DNA of 64,000 nucleotides, taken from positions 1 through 64,000 of the forward strand of contig NZ_RKRF01000009.1 of NCBI RefSeq assembly GCF_003843875.1, written 5' to 3'. The notes beneath the pieces are model-generated. The model was not told where the DNA came from, did no database searches, and saw only the letters and a program-made list of their open reading frames with translations. The stretch comes from Aquisalibacillus elongatus (GTDB lineage Bacteria > Bacillota > Bacilli > Bacillales > Alkalibacillaceae). Position numbers and translations under genes: made by a program. Below, piece after piece: positions 34,514-43,978 of this stretch (its first letter is position 1; the number at the start of each line of letters is the position of its first letter).

Positions 34514-35581
34514 TTATTCATATTCACCTATTAACTCAAGCACTTCTTCTACCAAGGATGTATCAATCGCCTGATCAAAGTCTAGTTCTCCGCTAATGGC
34601 ATCATTGTCGTTGTAAACCTCATACTGATTTTTAATATCCTCAACGAACATTTGGCCGTTTGGATCTAATCCTGTTACACCCACATTTTTCCAAACTTCA
34701 GGGTCTTTTAACGCTGTATACTCGGTCATAATCTCGATCACACGGTCTATGTCACCTGTTTCTTTAATAAAGGCATCATTATAATCACGTACGCCTTTTA
34801 AATAGGCTGCCATAAATCGCTTCGCTACTTCTCGCTTCTCACCTAAAAATTTGGGAGAACCTAACACCATCGCTATTTGGGCTTCAGGCGCATAATCTGT
34901 TGCATCTCCAAAGCGAACGTGTAACCCTTGAGACTCACCTTGGGTAATTAAAGGCTCGATTTGAAGCGCTGCATCAATTTGTTCGTTCCCCATAGCAGCT
35001 AGCATATTGCCGAAATCAGACATTAACACAAATTCAACATCATCACGTGTTAAGCCAGCGTGTTTTAACATTTCTCCAAAAATGTAATCGTCCACTGCAT
35101 TTCTCGATGACACGGCAATTTTTCTACCTTTAAAATCTTCATAACTCGTAATCTCATCTTGCAAATCTTCTCTGATTACAAACGTAAAATACGAACTACC
35201 TTCAACGTTATGACCTTTATCTGCGATCATGCGAACGTCAATTCCTTGAGCGATAGAGTTGAAGAATGAAGCTGTCGAAATCCCTCCTGCAACATCCACT
35301 TCACCAGAAGCGATGGCTGGTAGCATCTCATCACTATTTCCAAACGTCGCGAATTCTATCTCTATGTTGTAATCTTCAAAGTAGCCCATTTCATTCGCAA
35401 TGTAAAAGCCAGCCCCCGAAGCTGCTCCATCTTCAGCAACAACAACTGTTGTGCGCTCTTCTAACGGTTCAAGACCTTCTTCAGTCTCATTGCCCGAACT
35501 CTCAGGACCTTCATCCTGATTACAAGCTCCAAGCGCAAAGACGAACATTAAAAGCGGAAGTATTAACCACTTTTTAGTCAT
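34514..35581 (-). CDS. SsuA/NMT1-like ABC substrate-binding lipoprotein
   Basis: This protein of about 355 residues has a lipoprotein signal with LGAC (Cys about 20), a short acidic linker and an NMT1/SsuA fold: GAGFYIANEMGYFEDYNIEIEFATFGNSDEMLPAIASGEVDVAGG, then FKGRKIAVSSRNAVDDYIFGEML. Relatives bind sulfonates, nitrate, pyrimidines or other small organics; the ligand is not evident. I use the ATG at 35581; another at 35587 abuts the upstream stop codon. Co-transcribed with the ATPase and permease genes. Confidence 0.85.
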   Translation of the reverse strand: MTKKWLILPLLMFVFALGACNQDEGPESSGNETEEGLEPLEERTTVVVAEDGAASGAGFYIANEMGYFEDYNIEIEFATFGNSDEMLPAIASGEVDVAGGISTASFFNSIAQGIDVRMIADKGHNVEGSSYFTFVIREDLQDEITSYEDFKGRKIAVSSRNAVDDYIFGEMLKHAGLTRDDVEFVLMSDFGNMLAAMGNEQIDAALQIEPLITQGESQGLHVRFGDATDYAPEAQIAMVLGSPKFLGEKREVAKRFMAAYLKGVRDYNDAFIKETGDIDRVIEIMTEYTALKDPEVWKNVGVTGLDPNGQMFVEDIKNQYEVYNDNDAISGELDFDQAIDTSLVEEVLELIGEYE

Positions 35582-35587
35582 ACTCAT

Positions 35588-36373
35588 CTACCTTTCATGT
35601 TTTATTCTGGACTCCTGCACTTCTGTCTGCAGGTGATTCCAAATCTTTAAGAAAACATCCGCCGATTTCGGATCCGAGCGAACTTTTTTCATCTGACGAG
35701 GCCTAGGCAAATCAATCTTAACTTCTTCTTTAATCGTTCCAGGTTGTGACGTCATTAAAAATATTCGATCGCTGAGTAAAATAGCTTCATCAATACTGTG
35801 CGTAATGAAGATAACGGTTTTTTTCGTCTCTTCCCAAATCGACAATAACTCTTCTTGTAAAATGAACTTATTTTGCTCATCCAAAGCGGCAAATGGTTCA
35901 TCCATAAGTAATATTTCAGGATCATTAGCAAATGCTCGCGCAATACTAACACGTTGTTTCATACCACCTGATAATTCTTTTGGAAACAAATCCTTATAAG
36001 GTGTTAAACCGACCTTTTTTAAGTACATAGATGTTCGTTCTTTAATTATTTTTCTAGGAGCGTGTCGCATGCGCAAACCTAATGATACGTTTTCTTCAAC
36101 CGTCATCCATGGAATAACACCTTGTTCCTGAAATACCATAGATTGAAGTGGACGCTCTTGACCTTTTGCCTGGATGTCGTAATGTCCTGAGCTTGGCGTT
36201 TCTAAACCTGCTAGAATTCGAAGCAATGTCGTTTTACCACAACCACTTGGCCCTAAAATACAAATAAATTCACCATCCTCAATGGAAAAATTAATATCTT
36301 TTAATGCCATCACTTGTTCTTTATGCTTGAAGAACACTTTCGTTAATTGATCGACCTTAATTTTTTCACTCAC
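35588..36373 (-). CDS. SsuB/TauB-like ABC transporter ATPase
   Basis: This 261-residue ATPase has Walker A GPSGCGKTT (about 39-47), Q-loop VFQEQGVIPW, signature LSGGMKQR, Walker B ILLMDEPFAALDE and switch His in VIFITHSIDEA, with the PF-A-ALDE spelling typical of the nitrate/sulfonate group. It follows the permease gene by 12 nt and its stop codon directly abuts the start of the binding-protein gene. Confidence 0.92.
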   Translation of the reverse strand: MSEKIKVDQLTKVFFKHKEQVMALKDINFSIEDGEFICILGPSGCGKTTLLRILAGLETPSSGHYDIQAKGQERPLQSMVFQEQGVIPWMTVEENVSLGLRMRHAPRKIIKERTSMYLKKVGLTPYKDLFPKELSGGMKQRVSIARAFANDPEILLMDEPFAALDEQNKFILQEELLSIWEETKKTVIFITHSIDEAILLSDRIFLMTSQPGTIKEEVKIDLPRPRQMKKVRSDPKSADVFLKIWNHLQTEVQESRIKHER

Positions 36374-36385
36374 CGATAACGCCCC

Positions 36386-37192
36386 CTATTTCCATGGAAT
36401 CAGCTTACTTTGCAGGCCTCTAAGTAATAACGAGAACAAGTAGCCAAAGAACGATATTAAAATTAGACCTACAAACATTTCAGGAATTAAAAAGGCTTTA
36501 TAATTCATCCAAATGACATAACCGATCCCTGAGTTCGCCCCAATCATTTCCGCTGCTACAATGGTCAATAGCGCAATCGCTTGCCCCATTTGAACACCTT
36601 CCATCATAACGGGCATGGCACCAGGCAATGCAATTTTCATGAAGAAATCTTTAGGATTAGCCCCGTAGTTTTTCGCAACATCGGCATAAACCTTATCAAT
36701 ATTCATCACACCTGCAACAGTGTTAATCACGACTGGGAAAAATACACTTGCCGCGATTGTCACCATTTTGGAAAACTCACCAATACCGAAAATAATTAGG
36801 ATAATCGGTAACATCGCAAGTGTTGGAATCGGCATTAGCGCCATAATGAGTGGTGAAAAAAAGTGCCTAATGGATGAGTACATCCCCATAATCAGGCCAA
36901 GCGTGATCGCCGGAATTACACCGAGCAAAAAACCAAACACTATGCGAATTAGACTCACTTTTACATGCTCCAATAACTCACCAGATGCCCCCATGGAAAT
37001 CAAAGTCTCGATGATCGTTGTTGGCGGCGGGAAAAACCTCGGATCAATAATCGCTGTCTGTGAAAGAAATTCCCAGATCAGTAACATAAATATAGGTGAC
37101 GATATCGTTAGGACTTGCTTCAAACGGTTACTGCGTTGCCTACGTTTGAAATCTCTCTTTTCCACCTCAACAGCTTTACTCAACTCTTCCAC
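36386..37192 (-). CDS. SsuC-like ABC transporter permease
   Basis: This protein of about 268 residues has six helices and the permease motif YGANPKDFFMKIALPGAMPVMMEGVQM (about 180-205). It is the first gene of the operon. The start is not obvious: the frame opens to 37225 with no ribosome site, while GAGGTG lies 8 nt before a GTG at 37192 (MEELSKAVEVEKR), which I prefer. A charged N-terminal extension precedes the first helix. I see no known riboswitch in the leader. Confidence 0.85.
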   Translation of the reverse strand: MEELSKAVEVEKRDFKRRQRSNRLKQVLTISSPIFMLLIWEFLSQTAIIDPRFFPPPTTIIETLISMGASGELLEHVKVSLIRIVFGFLLGVIPAITLGLIMGMYSSIRHFFSPLIMALMPIPTLAMLPIILIIFGIGEFSKMVTIAASVFFPVVINTVAGVMNIDKVYADVAKNYGANPKDFFMKIALPGAMPVMMEGVQMGQAIALLTIVAAEMIGANSGIGYVIWMNYKAFLIPEMFVGLILISFFGYLFSLLLRGLQSKLIPWK

Positions 37193-37319
37193 AGCTCTAT
37201 CACCTCTACGCTTCATTTTATGCACTGGGCGTTTATCCGTGCCTGTACGAAAATTTTAAATGGGCGGTTTTTACTTAAGGGGTAAAGTTTCTTATCGGTG
37301 AGTTCATTTCCATAAAAAC

Positions 37320-37356
37320 AAAAAAATCCTAAGACCCGAATCGAGTCTTAGGATTA
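37320..37356 (-). terminator. Terminator of the acidic lipoprotein gene
   Basis: Stem AATCCTAAGAC/GTCTTAGGATT with a 9-nt loop is followed on the minus strand by TTTTTTTG. Confidence 0.88.
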
Positions 37357-37416
37357 AAACATTTATTATAAAGGGGGAGGAGTTTTAAGGGATTGCAACT
37401 GTTACAATCTTATCTT

Positions 37417-37701
37417 TTATTCTTCGCTATCTTCTTCATCATTATCCGTTCCTAAATCTGTATCTGTTTCAGTGTCAGTCTCTGTATCACCTTCACCTGA
37501 CATACCGCCTTCTTCCTCTTCACCTGTTGTACCGTCTTCAGTTGTTCCATTTTCTTCATTATTCATGCCGTCTTCTTCAGTTGAACCGTCTTCTTCTACT
37601 GCTGGATCTTCTGTCGTTGGTTCTTCTGGTTCTTCACCGCCACCGCAGGCAGCTAAAAACCCTGTTCCTACTAATAATGAGCTGATAATTAATTTTTTCA
37701 T
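37417..37701 (-). CDS. Acidic low-complexity lipoprotein
   Basis: This 94-residue protein has a lipoprotein signal with lipobox LAAC (Cys about 19), after which nearly every residue is Glu, Asp, Gly, Thr or Asn, with repeated EEDG, TEDG and TDTET units. No folded domain is recognised. Such tails are common on surface lipoproteins of halophilic bacilli. The ATG at 37701 has GGAG 8 nt upstream. A SigB-like promoter lies 65 bp upstream, so it may be a general stress protein. Confidence 0.75.
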   Translation of the reverse strand: MKKLIISSLLVGTGFLAACGGGEEPEEPTTEDPAVEEDGSTEEDGMNNEENGTTEDGTTGEEEEGGMSGEGDTETDTETDTDLGTDNDEEDSEE

Positions 37702-37765
37702 GTTGAACACTCCTTTTTTATATTTTGGTCAAAGTGTTTGCAACTTTTGTCGTTGCACAAATCAG

Positions 37766-37791
37766 ATACCCGGATTAAAACATAAAATAAC
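37766..37791 (-). promoter_or_regulatory. Putative SigB promoter of the acidic lipoprotein gene
   Basis: On the minus strand GTTATT (37791-37786), a 14-bp spacer and GGGTAT (37771-37766), the exact SigB -10, about 65 bp before the ATG. The -35 matches the SigB consensus GTTTAA partly. Confidence 0.6.
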
Positions 37792-37944
37792 GGATGTAAA
37801 TAACTTGTAAATAAAGAAATGTTTTGTTTAAACCATAAGCGACTTTTTACCTATCAATTAACCAGCTTTAATTTCTAAACAGGTTACTTGTCCTACATAG
37901 TTCGACTTAATTTTTACAAAATCATTACAAGGATTATATTACAT

Positions 37945-37975
37945 AAAAATAAAATGACCGGAATTAATCCAGCCA
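37945..37975 (-). terminator. Terminator of asnO
   Basis: On the minus strand TGGCTGGA and TCCGGTCA pair (two G-U pairs) and are followed by TTTTATTTTT. Confidence 0.7.
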
Positions 37976-39823
37976 TTACCTAATTTGAATATTATATTGT
38001 CTCATCCAATAATCAATTTGGCATAAGTGAGCAATTAATTGAGGCCCTTGCATTAATTGACCGTACCACGGTTCTTCAAACATGGAACCTTCAGAATCAA
38101 CGAGCTTTTGTACTTGTTCTTTTGACATGACTTCAAACAATCGGCTATCTGGGTCTTGAAGAATGTCGCTCATCCATTTCATCACTAATTCTGTGTATTT
38201 AGGTTGGAATGTTTTAGGGTATGGATTCTTTTTACGATATAAAATGTCGTGTGGGAGAAGACCCTCCAACGCCTTACGTAATAAGCCTTTTTCTAAACCG
38301 CCTACGTTTTTCATCTCCCAAGGTACATTCCAAACATATTCGACTAAACGGTGATCGGCAAAAGGAACTCGAACCTCTAATGTCGCCCCCATACTCATCC
38401 GGTCTTTACGGTCTAAAAGTTGTGACATAAACCACTGCATATTGAGATAAAACATCTCGCGTCGCTTGTGATCTACTCTGTTTTCACCATCTAAATGAGG
38501 CGTTTCGCGAACCGTTTCTAAGTATCGTGCGTTAACATAGTCTTTTAAACTAAGTTTCGTTTGCCACTCTGGGCGTAGAAGCTTCTCCCGATATTCCAAT
38601 GAACGAATCCATGGAAAATCGCTATCTCCATTCGATTCAGGATGATGAAACCAAGGATACCCTCCGAAAATCTCATCTGCACACTCACCCGACAGACTGA
38701 CCGTTGTATCCTGTTTAATTTGCTTACAAAACCAAAGCAAGGAAGAATCAACATCTGCCATACCAGGTTGATCTCGTAATATAACGGATTCTTTTAAGGC
38801 TTCAAATAACTCATCTTCTTGAATGATGCAATCATGATGTTTAGTTTTAAACGTATCAGACATAATTTTTATAAAATCTCGATCTGAGGATGGTTGGAAA
38901 GTACTTTTTTCAAAATACTGTTCGTTTTGATCATAATCGATCGAATATGTTGGAAGCTGCCCTTTCTCATGTTGTTCAAAGTAATTAGCTGCGATTGCTG
39001 TAATAGCACTCGAATCAACGCCACCAGATAAGAACGTTGAGATTGGCACATCCGATACAAGTTGTCGCTCCACAGCGTCAACGAATAAATGTCTAACGTT
39101 TTCGATCGTGTCATCGAGGTTGTCAGTATGTGGCTCACTTTTGACATTCCAATATCGCCATAATCGTTTGCCTTGTTTAGATATCGTCATAGCGTGGCCC
39201 GGCCTTAACTCGCGTATATTCGAAAAGATACCGTGCCCCGGTGTTCTAGAAGGTCCTAAACCAAAAATCTCTGCTAAACCATCTCGATCAACAGCTGGCG
39301 TTATGTCTGGGTGGGCTAATATGGATTTTATTTCTGATCCAAAGATTAGCTTTCGACCGAATTCAGCGTAAAATAGAGGTTTTACCCCTAAACGATCCCG
39401 CGCGATAAATAAATGTTGTTTTCGGTCGTCCCAAATAGCAAATGCAAAGATGCCATTTAAATGGTCTAGACAGTCTAGACCCCAATGCACATAGGCGTTG
39501 AGTAGCACTTCAGTATCGCACGTCGTCCGAAAACGATATCCTCTTTTCATAAGTACACGTTTAATATCTTCTGTATTGTATAATTCTCCATTATATATAA
39601 TGGTAAAAGAATGACCTGCATGCCGTATGACCATTGGTTGTTTGCCATTTTCGACATCAATAACAGCAAGTCGTCTATGACCAAATGCCACATGTTGATT
39701 GAAAAAATAACCTTCATCATCTGTTCCACGTTTGATTAATTGATTAGTCATTTGTTTGAGATTCTGTTCGTGTTCTCGATGGTTGATTCCGTCGAAATCT
39801 AGCCATCCAGTAATTCCACACAT
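37976..39823 (-). CDS. asnO: Asparagine synthase (glutamine-hydrolysing)
   Basis: This 615-residue enzyme makes asparagine from aspartate, glutamine and ATP. Cys2 begins the glutaminase domain (MCGITGW), with RRLAVID and YNGELYN. The synthase domain has the ATP P-loop SGGVDSSAI (about 258-266). Length and order match Bacillus AsnO (614 residues) rather than the longer AsnB. It is a single gene with its own terminator and runs convergent to none. Confidence 0.9.
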   Translation of the reverse strand: MCGITGWLDFDGINHREHEQNLKQMTNQLIKRGTDDEGYFFNQHVAFGHRRLAVIDVENGKQPMVIRHAGHSFTIIYNGELYNTEDIKRVLMKRGYRFRTTCDTEVLLNAYVHWGLDCLDHLNGIFAFAIWDDRKQHLFIARDRLGVKPLFYAEFGRKLIFGSEIKSILAHPDITPAVDRDGLAEIFGLGPSRTPGHGIFSNIRELRPGHAMTISKQGKRLWRYWNVKSEPHTDNLDDTIENVRHLFVDAVERQLVSDVPISTFLSGGVDSSAITAIAANYFEQHEKGQLPTYSIDYDQNEQYFEKSTFQPSSDRDFIKIMSDTFKTKHHDCIIQEDELFEALKESVILRDQPGMADVDSSLLWFCKQIKQDTTVSLSGECADEIFGGYPWFHHPESNGDSDFPWIRSLEYREKLLRPEWQTKLSLKDYVNARYLETVRETPHLDGENRVDHKRREMFYLNMQWFMSQLLDRKDRMSMGATLEVRVPFADHRLVEYVWNVPWEMKNVGGLEKGLLRKALEGLLPHDILYRKKNPYPKTFQPKYTELVMKWMSDILQDPDSRLFEVMSKEQVQKLVDSEGSMFEEPWYGQLMQGPQLIAHLCQIDYWMRQYNIQIR

Positions 39824-39971
39824 TAACTGCCAACTCCATTTCTAAAATTTCATTTATGGAGCATTATATGTAAGGAAGCCCAAATGTTGCTTCATCGAAT
39901 CTTGATAGATTGTACATCAATTTATTGTTAAGATGAAAATATATGAAATACATAATAAAGTAGGTTTTGAT

Positions 39972-40859
39972 ATGGATCAACGTTCATCAAAAGCACAATT
40001 CGCTTCCATTTTAGGCATGGTTGCAAATTTATTACTTGCTATTATTAAAGGTGTTGCAGGTATATTTACCAACAGTAAAGCTCTCATTGCTGATGCCTTT
40101 CATTCCGCTTCAGACGTTGTGAGTTCGTTTGCCGTTTTAATTGGGATTCGAGCCGCTCAAAAGCCACCTGACCCTGAGCATCCATACGGCCACGGGAAAG
40201 CTGAAAATATCGCTACACTCATTGTTTCGATATTACTTTTTGTCGTAGGCTTTGAAATTCTAATGAATTCGATTCAATCTATTTGGAGTCAGGACAAGAA
40301 CCAAACTAGTATAAACGCGTTATACGTTGTTATTTTTTCAATTGTGGTCAAAGAAGCACTCTTTCAATATAAAAACCGTCTCGGTAAGAAAATTAATAGT
40401 CCTGCGATTATTGCAGACGCCTGGCATCACCGTTCCGACGCCATATCTTCTGTGATCGCCCTTGCCGGAATAGGATTATCTATTCTTGGTCGCGAGTATA
40501 ATATTACGGCTCTGCAATACTTCGATCCAATAGCTGGAAGCTTAATTGCCATTCTCGTTATGTGGATGGGATTTAAGTTAGGAAAAGATGCCGTACATGT
40601 GACATTAGAAACTGTTTTAAGTGATGAAGATACTCAAGATTTCTGGGATACGACCTTAACCGTTGATGGTGTTAAGAGGATTGATATGTTAAATGCTCGC
40701 TCACACGGGTCATACGTCATTATCGATGTTAAAATAAGCGTCGATCCACAAATAACCGTAGATGAAGGACATAGCATCGCAGCCCGAGTGAAGGAACACC
40801 TCATGGACGAACATGAAGAAGTTCAAGATGTTTATGTGCATGTGAATCCATATGAATAA
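39972..40859 (+). CDS. Cation diffusion facilitator (CDF) efflux protein
   Basis: This 295-residue transporter expels divalent metal ions in exchange for protons. It has six membrane helices with metal-binding motifs ADAFHSASDVVSSF (about 43) and ADAWHHRSDAISSV (about 150), the linker HPYGHGKAE, and a C-terminal domain with HVHVNPYE. The ATG at 39972 has AGTAGG 7 nt upstream; thirteen further codons in the frame are unsupported. Metal specificity (Zn, Mn or Fe) is unknown. Confidence 0.93.
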   Translation: MDQRSSKAQFASILGMVANLLLAIIKGVAGIFTNSKALIADAFHSASDVVSSFAVLIGIRAAQKPPDPEHPYGHGKAENIATLIVSILLFVVGFEILMNSIQSIWSQDKNQTSINALYVVIFSIVVKEALFQYKNRLGKKINSPAIIADAWHHRSDAISSVIALAGIGLSILGREYNITALQYFDPIAGSLIAILVMWMGFKLGKDAVHVTLETVLSDEDTQDFWDTTLTVDGVKRIDMLNARSHGSYVIIDVKISVDPQITVDEGHSIAARVKEHLMDEHEEVQDVYVHVNPYE

Positions 40860-40862
40860 ATA

Positions 40863-40906
40863 AAAAATAAGCATTGAATGGCAAGAGCTATTCAATGCTT
40901 ATTTAT
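40863..40906. terminator. Bidirectional terminator, CDF gene / lipoprotein gene
   Basis: Stem AATAAGCATTGAAT with its complement and loop GGCAAGAGCT, flanked by A- and T-rich runs, between convergent genes. Confidence 0.85.
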
Positions 40907-41463
40907 TGGGATTTCTTGATTATAATTTCAATTTCATCTTCGTGTTTTTTTAATAATTCATTTATTAATTGCTCTGCTTTTTCATCCATTTCTTTAGCTT
41001 CTTTTTCTGTTTCAGGTTCACCTAAATGCTCTTTAAAAAATTGATTTTGATATTCGCTTCTCTCATAACTTCTTCTTGTATATTCTTCATGGAATTCTTC
41101 CGGTTCCATTCCAAATTTTTCAGCCTGATCATCTGCAAAAGATCTGATTTCTTTACCTCTTTCAGTATCGACATCTTCAGACGGATATTGACCAAAAAAT
41201 TCGACTGCCTCTTCAGCTCCTTCAGATACATCGATTCCCATATCCTTAGCTTCTTGAATCACTAATGTCTCACGAACATAATAATCGACAGCTTCCGGTA
41301 GATCTTCATCTTTTACTTCTGAGAAAAAGCGTATGTACCCAACTGTAATTTCTTCCCCTCTTACAACAGCTACAACATCATCGTGATCATAATTAGTAGA
41401 ATCAGAGCAACCTACTACAAAACTTATGCTTATTAAAATCATAAAACAAATACTTTTATACAT
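40903..41463 (-). CDS. SurA-like lipoprotein
   Basis: This 186-residue lipoprotein has a signal peptide with lipobox VVGC (Cys19). The rest is helical and acidic, with VVAVVRGEEITVGYIRFF and YVRETLVIQEAKDMGIDVSEG, as in the N-terminal chaperone part of SurA/PrsA proteins. There is no parvulin domain. It resembles, but is shorter than, the lipoprotein encoded at 2223-3026. Probable role: folding of exported proteins. Confidence 0.75.
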   Translation of the reverse strand: MYKSICFMILISISFVVGCSDSTNYDHDDVVAVVRGEEITVGYIRFFSEVKDEDLPEAVDYYVRETLVIQEAKDMGIDVSEGAEEAVEFFGQYPSEDVDTERGKEIRSFADDQAEKFGMEPEEFHEEYTRRSYERSEYQNQFFKEHLGEPETEKEAKEMDEKAEQLINELLKKHEDEIEIIIKKSQ

Positions 41464-41576
41464 TATTTCACCCTTAAAACTATTATGTTTAAATTAGTAC
41501 ATTGAGTGGATTAAAAAGTTATATTGCTATTAAACATATTTTACCATAAATTCTAAAATAACGTTATACTTACAAT

Positions 41577-41632
41577 AAAAATAGTAGTCCAATTAAGGGT
41601 ACGGTTGTGTACCCTAAACTGAACTACTAACG
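41577..41632 (-). terminator. Terminator of the acyl-CoA synthetase gene
   Basis: A 21-bp imperfect stem (18 of 21 paired; arms start TAGTAGT at 41582) is followed on the minus strand by TTTTTATT. Confidence 0.8.
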
Positions 41633-41638
41633 TAAAAT

Positions 41639-43219
41639 TTATTTCACTGCCTCTTTTTCCTGTTGTCTCAATTCAACCCGACGGATTTTACCTGAGGTTG
41701 TTTTCGGTAATTCCTCGATAAACTCAATTTTACGCGGATATTTATAAGGAGCAGTTAAGTGTTTGACGTGATCTTGCAACTCTTTCACAAAACCTTCTCG
41801 TTCTGAATCTACTCCCTTCTTCAACACAATAAACGCTTTAACGACTGTACCTCTTACTTCATCCGGACTGGCCACAACCGCGCATTCTTGAACATCTGAG
41901 TGTTTGACTAACGCATCTTCTACCTCAAACGGTCCAATCGTATAACCAGAGCTGATAATGATATCGTCACTGCGACCTTCAAACCAGAAGTAGCCGTCTT
42001 CATCTTTTTTCGCTTGGTCACCCGTTAAGTAGTAATCGTCACGGTAAGCAGCTTGTGTGCGTTCTGGGTCTTTATAGTATTCTCTAAATAATGCCGGCGT
42101 AGAACGATGAACAGCTATGTCACCAACTTCATCCACCCCAACCGGTTCACCATCTTCATTAACGATCTCAACTGTATTTCCAGGGGTCGGTTTACCCATT
42201 GACCCTGGACGTACTTCCATATCTTTCGTAATGCCTACTAATAGGGTATTTTCAGTTTGACCATAACCATCACGGACCGTGATATTAAAATAGCGGCGGA
42301 AAGTGTCAATTACTTCACGGTTTAACGGTTCACCTGCTGAGACAGCACTGTGCAAGTGAGACAGATCATATTGCTCTAAGCCGTCGACTTTTGCCATTAA
42401 TCGATATTCGGTCGGTGTACAGCATAACGCATTCACCTTATAATCTTGTAATAACTGTAAGTACTTATTAGGGTCAAATTTGCCTTGATAAACTAAGCCT
42501 GTTGCACCGGACCCTAAGATTGATAAGAATGGGCTCCACAACCACTTCGCCCAGCCTGGTCCAGCAGTTGCCCATGCGACATCGCCTTCTTGTACGCCTA
42601 ACCAGTTAGACGCGGACGTTTTTAAGTGCGCATAGCCCCAACCGTGCGTATGCACGACACCTTTCGGATTACCGGTCGTCCCCGATGTATAAGATAAGAA
42701 TGCCATATCATCCCGCTTTGTATTCGCCAGATCAAATTCATTTGATTGACTTTCCATTAATTGATCTAACTGATACCAATCATCATGTTTGGCACCAAGG
42801 ACGAATTTAAGCAGGTCATCAATTCGACTTACTTTTTCAATTTCATTGACATAAGGGTAATAACTTACAATCGCTTTGGCTTCACCATGCGACAAACGAT
42901 AGTCAATATCTTTAGCCTTCAACATCTCAGAGCCTGGAATCACAACAAGCCCAGCTTTTAATGCCGCAATATAAATCTGGTAAGCCTCAATTAATCTCGG
43001 AACCATAATTAATACTTTATCGCCTTTTTCAAGTCCACTATTCACAAATACATTAGCAATTTTATTAGCATTTTTTACCATGTCCACATAACTAATACTT
43101 TGCTTTTGTCCTGCATCATCTTCCCAGAGAATCGCTGTCCTGTTTCCTTCTGACGCATATTTTTCAAATTCAGTTACAATATTGTACTGTTCAGGTGCAA
43201 TTAATTCTTCTCTTTTCAT
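41639..43219 (-). CDS. Acyl-CoA synthetase, MbcS-like (AMP-forming)
   Basis: This 526-residue ligase activates a short or medium acid through an acyl-AMP. Motifs: SYTSGTTGNPKGVVHTH (P-loop, about 175), YGQTENTLLVG, YYLTGDQAKKDEDGYFWFEGRSDDII and the catalytic Lys in PKTTSGKIRRVEL at the C-terminus. It resembles Bacillus MbcS (YtcI), which activates branched short acids, but specificity is unproven. The ATG at 43219 has GGAGGGG 5 nt upstream. Confidence 0.9.
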   Translation of the reverse strand: MKREELIAPEQYNIVTEFEKYASEGNRTAILWEDDAGQKQSISYVDMVKNANKIANVFVNSGLEKGDKVLIMVPRLIEAYQIYIAALKAGLVVIPGSEMLKAKDIDYRLSHGEAKAIVSYYPYVNEIEKVSRIDDLLKFVLGAKHDDWYQLDQLMESQSNEFDLANTKRDDMAFLSYTSGTTGNPKGVVHTHGWGYAHLKTSASNWLGVQEGDVAWATAGPGWAKWLWSPFLSILGSGATGLVYQGKFDPNKYLQLLQDYKVNALCCTPTEYRLMAKVDGLEQYDLSHLHSAVSAGEPLNREVIDTFRRYFNITVRDGYGQTENTLLVGITKDMEVRPGSMGKPTPGNTVEIVNEDGEPVGVDEVGDIAVHRSTPALFREYYKDPERTQAAYRDDYYLTGDQAKKDEDGYFWFEGRSDDIIISSGYTIGPFEVEDALVKHSDVQECAVVASPDEVRGTVVKAFIVLKKGVDSEREGFVKELQDHVKHLTAPYKYPRKIEFIEELPKTTSGKIRRVELRQQEKEAVK

Positions 43220-43373
43220 TCGATCCCCTCCGGTCAATTAATTAACGCTTGTACGCGCATTATTATTGTATCAAATTTTCTGAATTATATAAATTATATG
43301 GCGTTAAAACAGGACTAACGGCACAGATTTTCGATTTGTTATGATAAAATGAAAAAAGAAGGAGCTGATTAAA

Positions 43374-43754
43374 ATGAAAAAAGTCTATTCAACTGAACAA
43401 GCACCAGCAGCGATTGGACCTTATTCACAAGCTGTTGAAGTTGGTGGCATCGTTTATATCTCGGGACAGATTCCCTTAGATCCGTCGACTATGGAATTTG
43501 TCAGTGATGATGTCGCCGAGCAAACGAAACAAGTGATGAAAAATTTAGGTGCAATTCTTCAGGAAACAGGGCTTGATTACCAAAACATTGTAAAGACGAC
43601 CATTTTGTTAGACTCAATGGCTGATTTTGCGACTGTAAATGACATTTATGCAAGTTTCTTAGACGAGCCATATCCAGCGAGAGCTGCATTTGAGGTAAGT
43701 CAATTACCTAAAGGAGCTAAAGTCGAAATCGAAGCTATAGCAACCAAAGCGTAG
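43374..43754 (+). CDS. ridA: RidA family reactive intermediate deaminase
   Basis: This 126-residue trimeric enzyme hydrolyses reactive enamines/imines from PLP enzymes. The active Arg is in YPARAAFEVSQLPKGAKVEIEAIA, and the start STEQAPAAIGPYSQAVEVGGIVYISGQIPLDP is the family signature. A strong AAGGAGCTG precedes the ATG. In Bacillus the homologue is YabJ. It is monocistronic here. Confidence 0.95.
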   Translation: MKKVYSTEQAPAAIGPYSQAVEVGGIVYISGQIPLDPSTMEFVSDDVAEQTKQVMKNLGAILQETGLDYQNIVKTTILLDSMADFATVNDIYASFLDEPYPARAAFEVSQLPKGAKVEIEAIATKA

Positions 43755-43775
43755 AGCCTGCCTCTGCGCTTTTTA
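43746..43775 (+). terminator. Terminator of ridA
   Basis: Stem AAAGCGTAGAG/CTCTGCGCTTT with loop CCTGC (one mismatch), then TTTTT. Confidence 0.85.
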
Positions 43776-43898
43776 CTCTCAATTATTAAACTAAAATTCT
43801 AGCCAAATGAGAGAAAACATAGTATCATTAAAGATAGACTTTAGCATTTTGCCACGTTTTATCCTACTAAACTCTTATTTTCAATAACCCACCACAAT

Positions 43899-43913
43899 TT
43901 ATAATCATTTTAA
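43899..43913. promoter_or_regulatory. PerR box 1 of katA
   Basis: TTATAATCATTTTAA matches the PerR consensus TTATAATNATTATAA at 13 of 14 defined bases and lies just upstream of the -35 of the catalase promoter. Confidence 0.75.
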
Positions 43914-43942
43914 TTTACAAATTATTATCATTAAGTTAATAT
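43914..43942 (+). promoter_or_regulatory. SigA promoter of katA with second PerR-like box
   Basis: TTTACA (43914-43919), 17-bp spacer and TAATAT (43937-43942). The spacer contains TTATTATCATTA (43922-43933), a weaker PerR-like half, so peroxide-sensing repression is likely. Confidence 0.7.
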
Positions 43943-43978
43943 ATATGATGTAATCATCTTAATGAGGAGGAATGATTC

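Noticed and set aside
37193..37320. Possible riboswitch in the leader of the SsuABC-like operon
   Set aside because: I compared it by eye with TPP, purine, SAM, preQ1 and guanidine classes and saw none of their conserved cores.
37472..37810. Ser/Pro/Val-rich plus-strand frame opposite the acidic lipoprotein
   Set aside because: It reads the complement of GAA/GAT codons, which gives Ser and Val repeats. The minus strand has the signal peptide, ribosome site and promoter.
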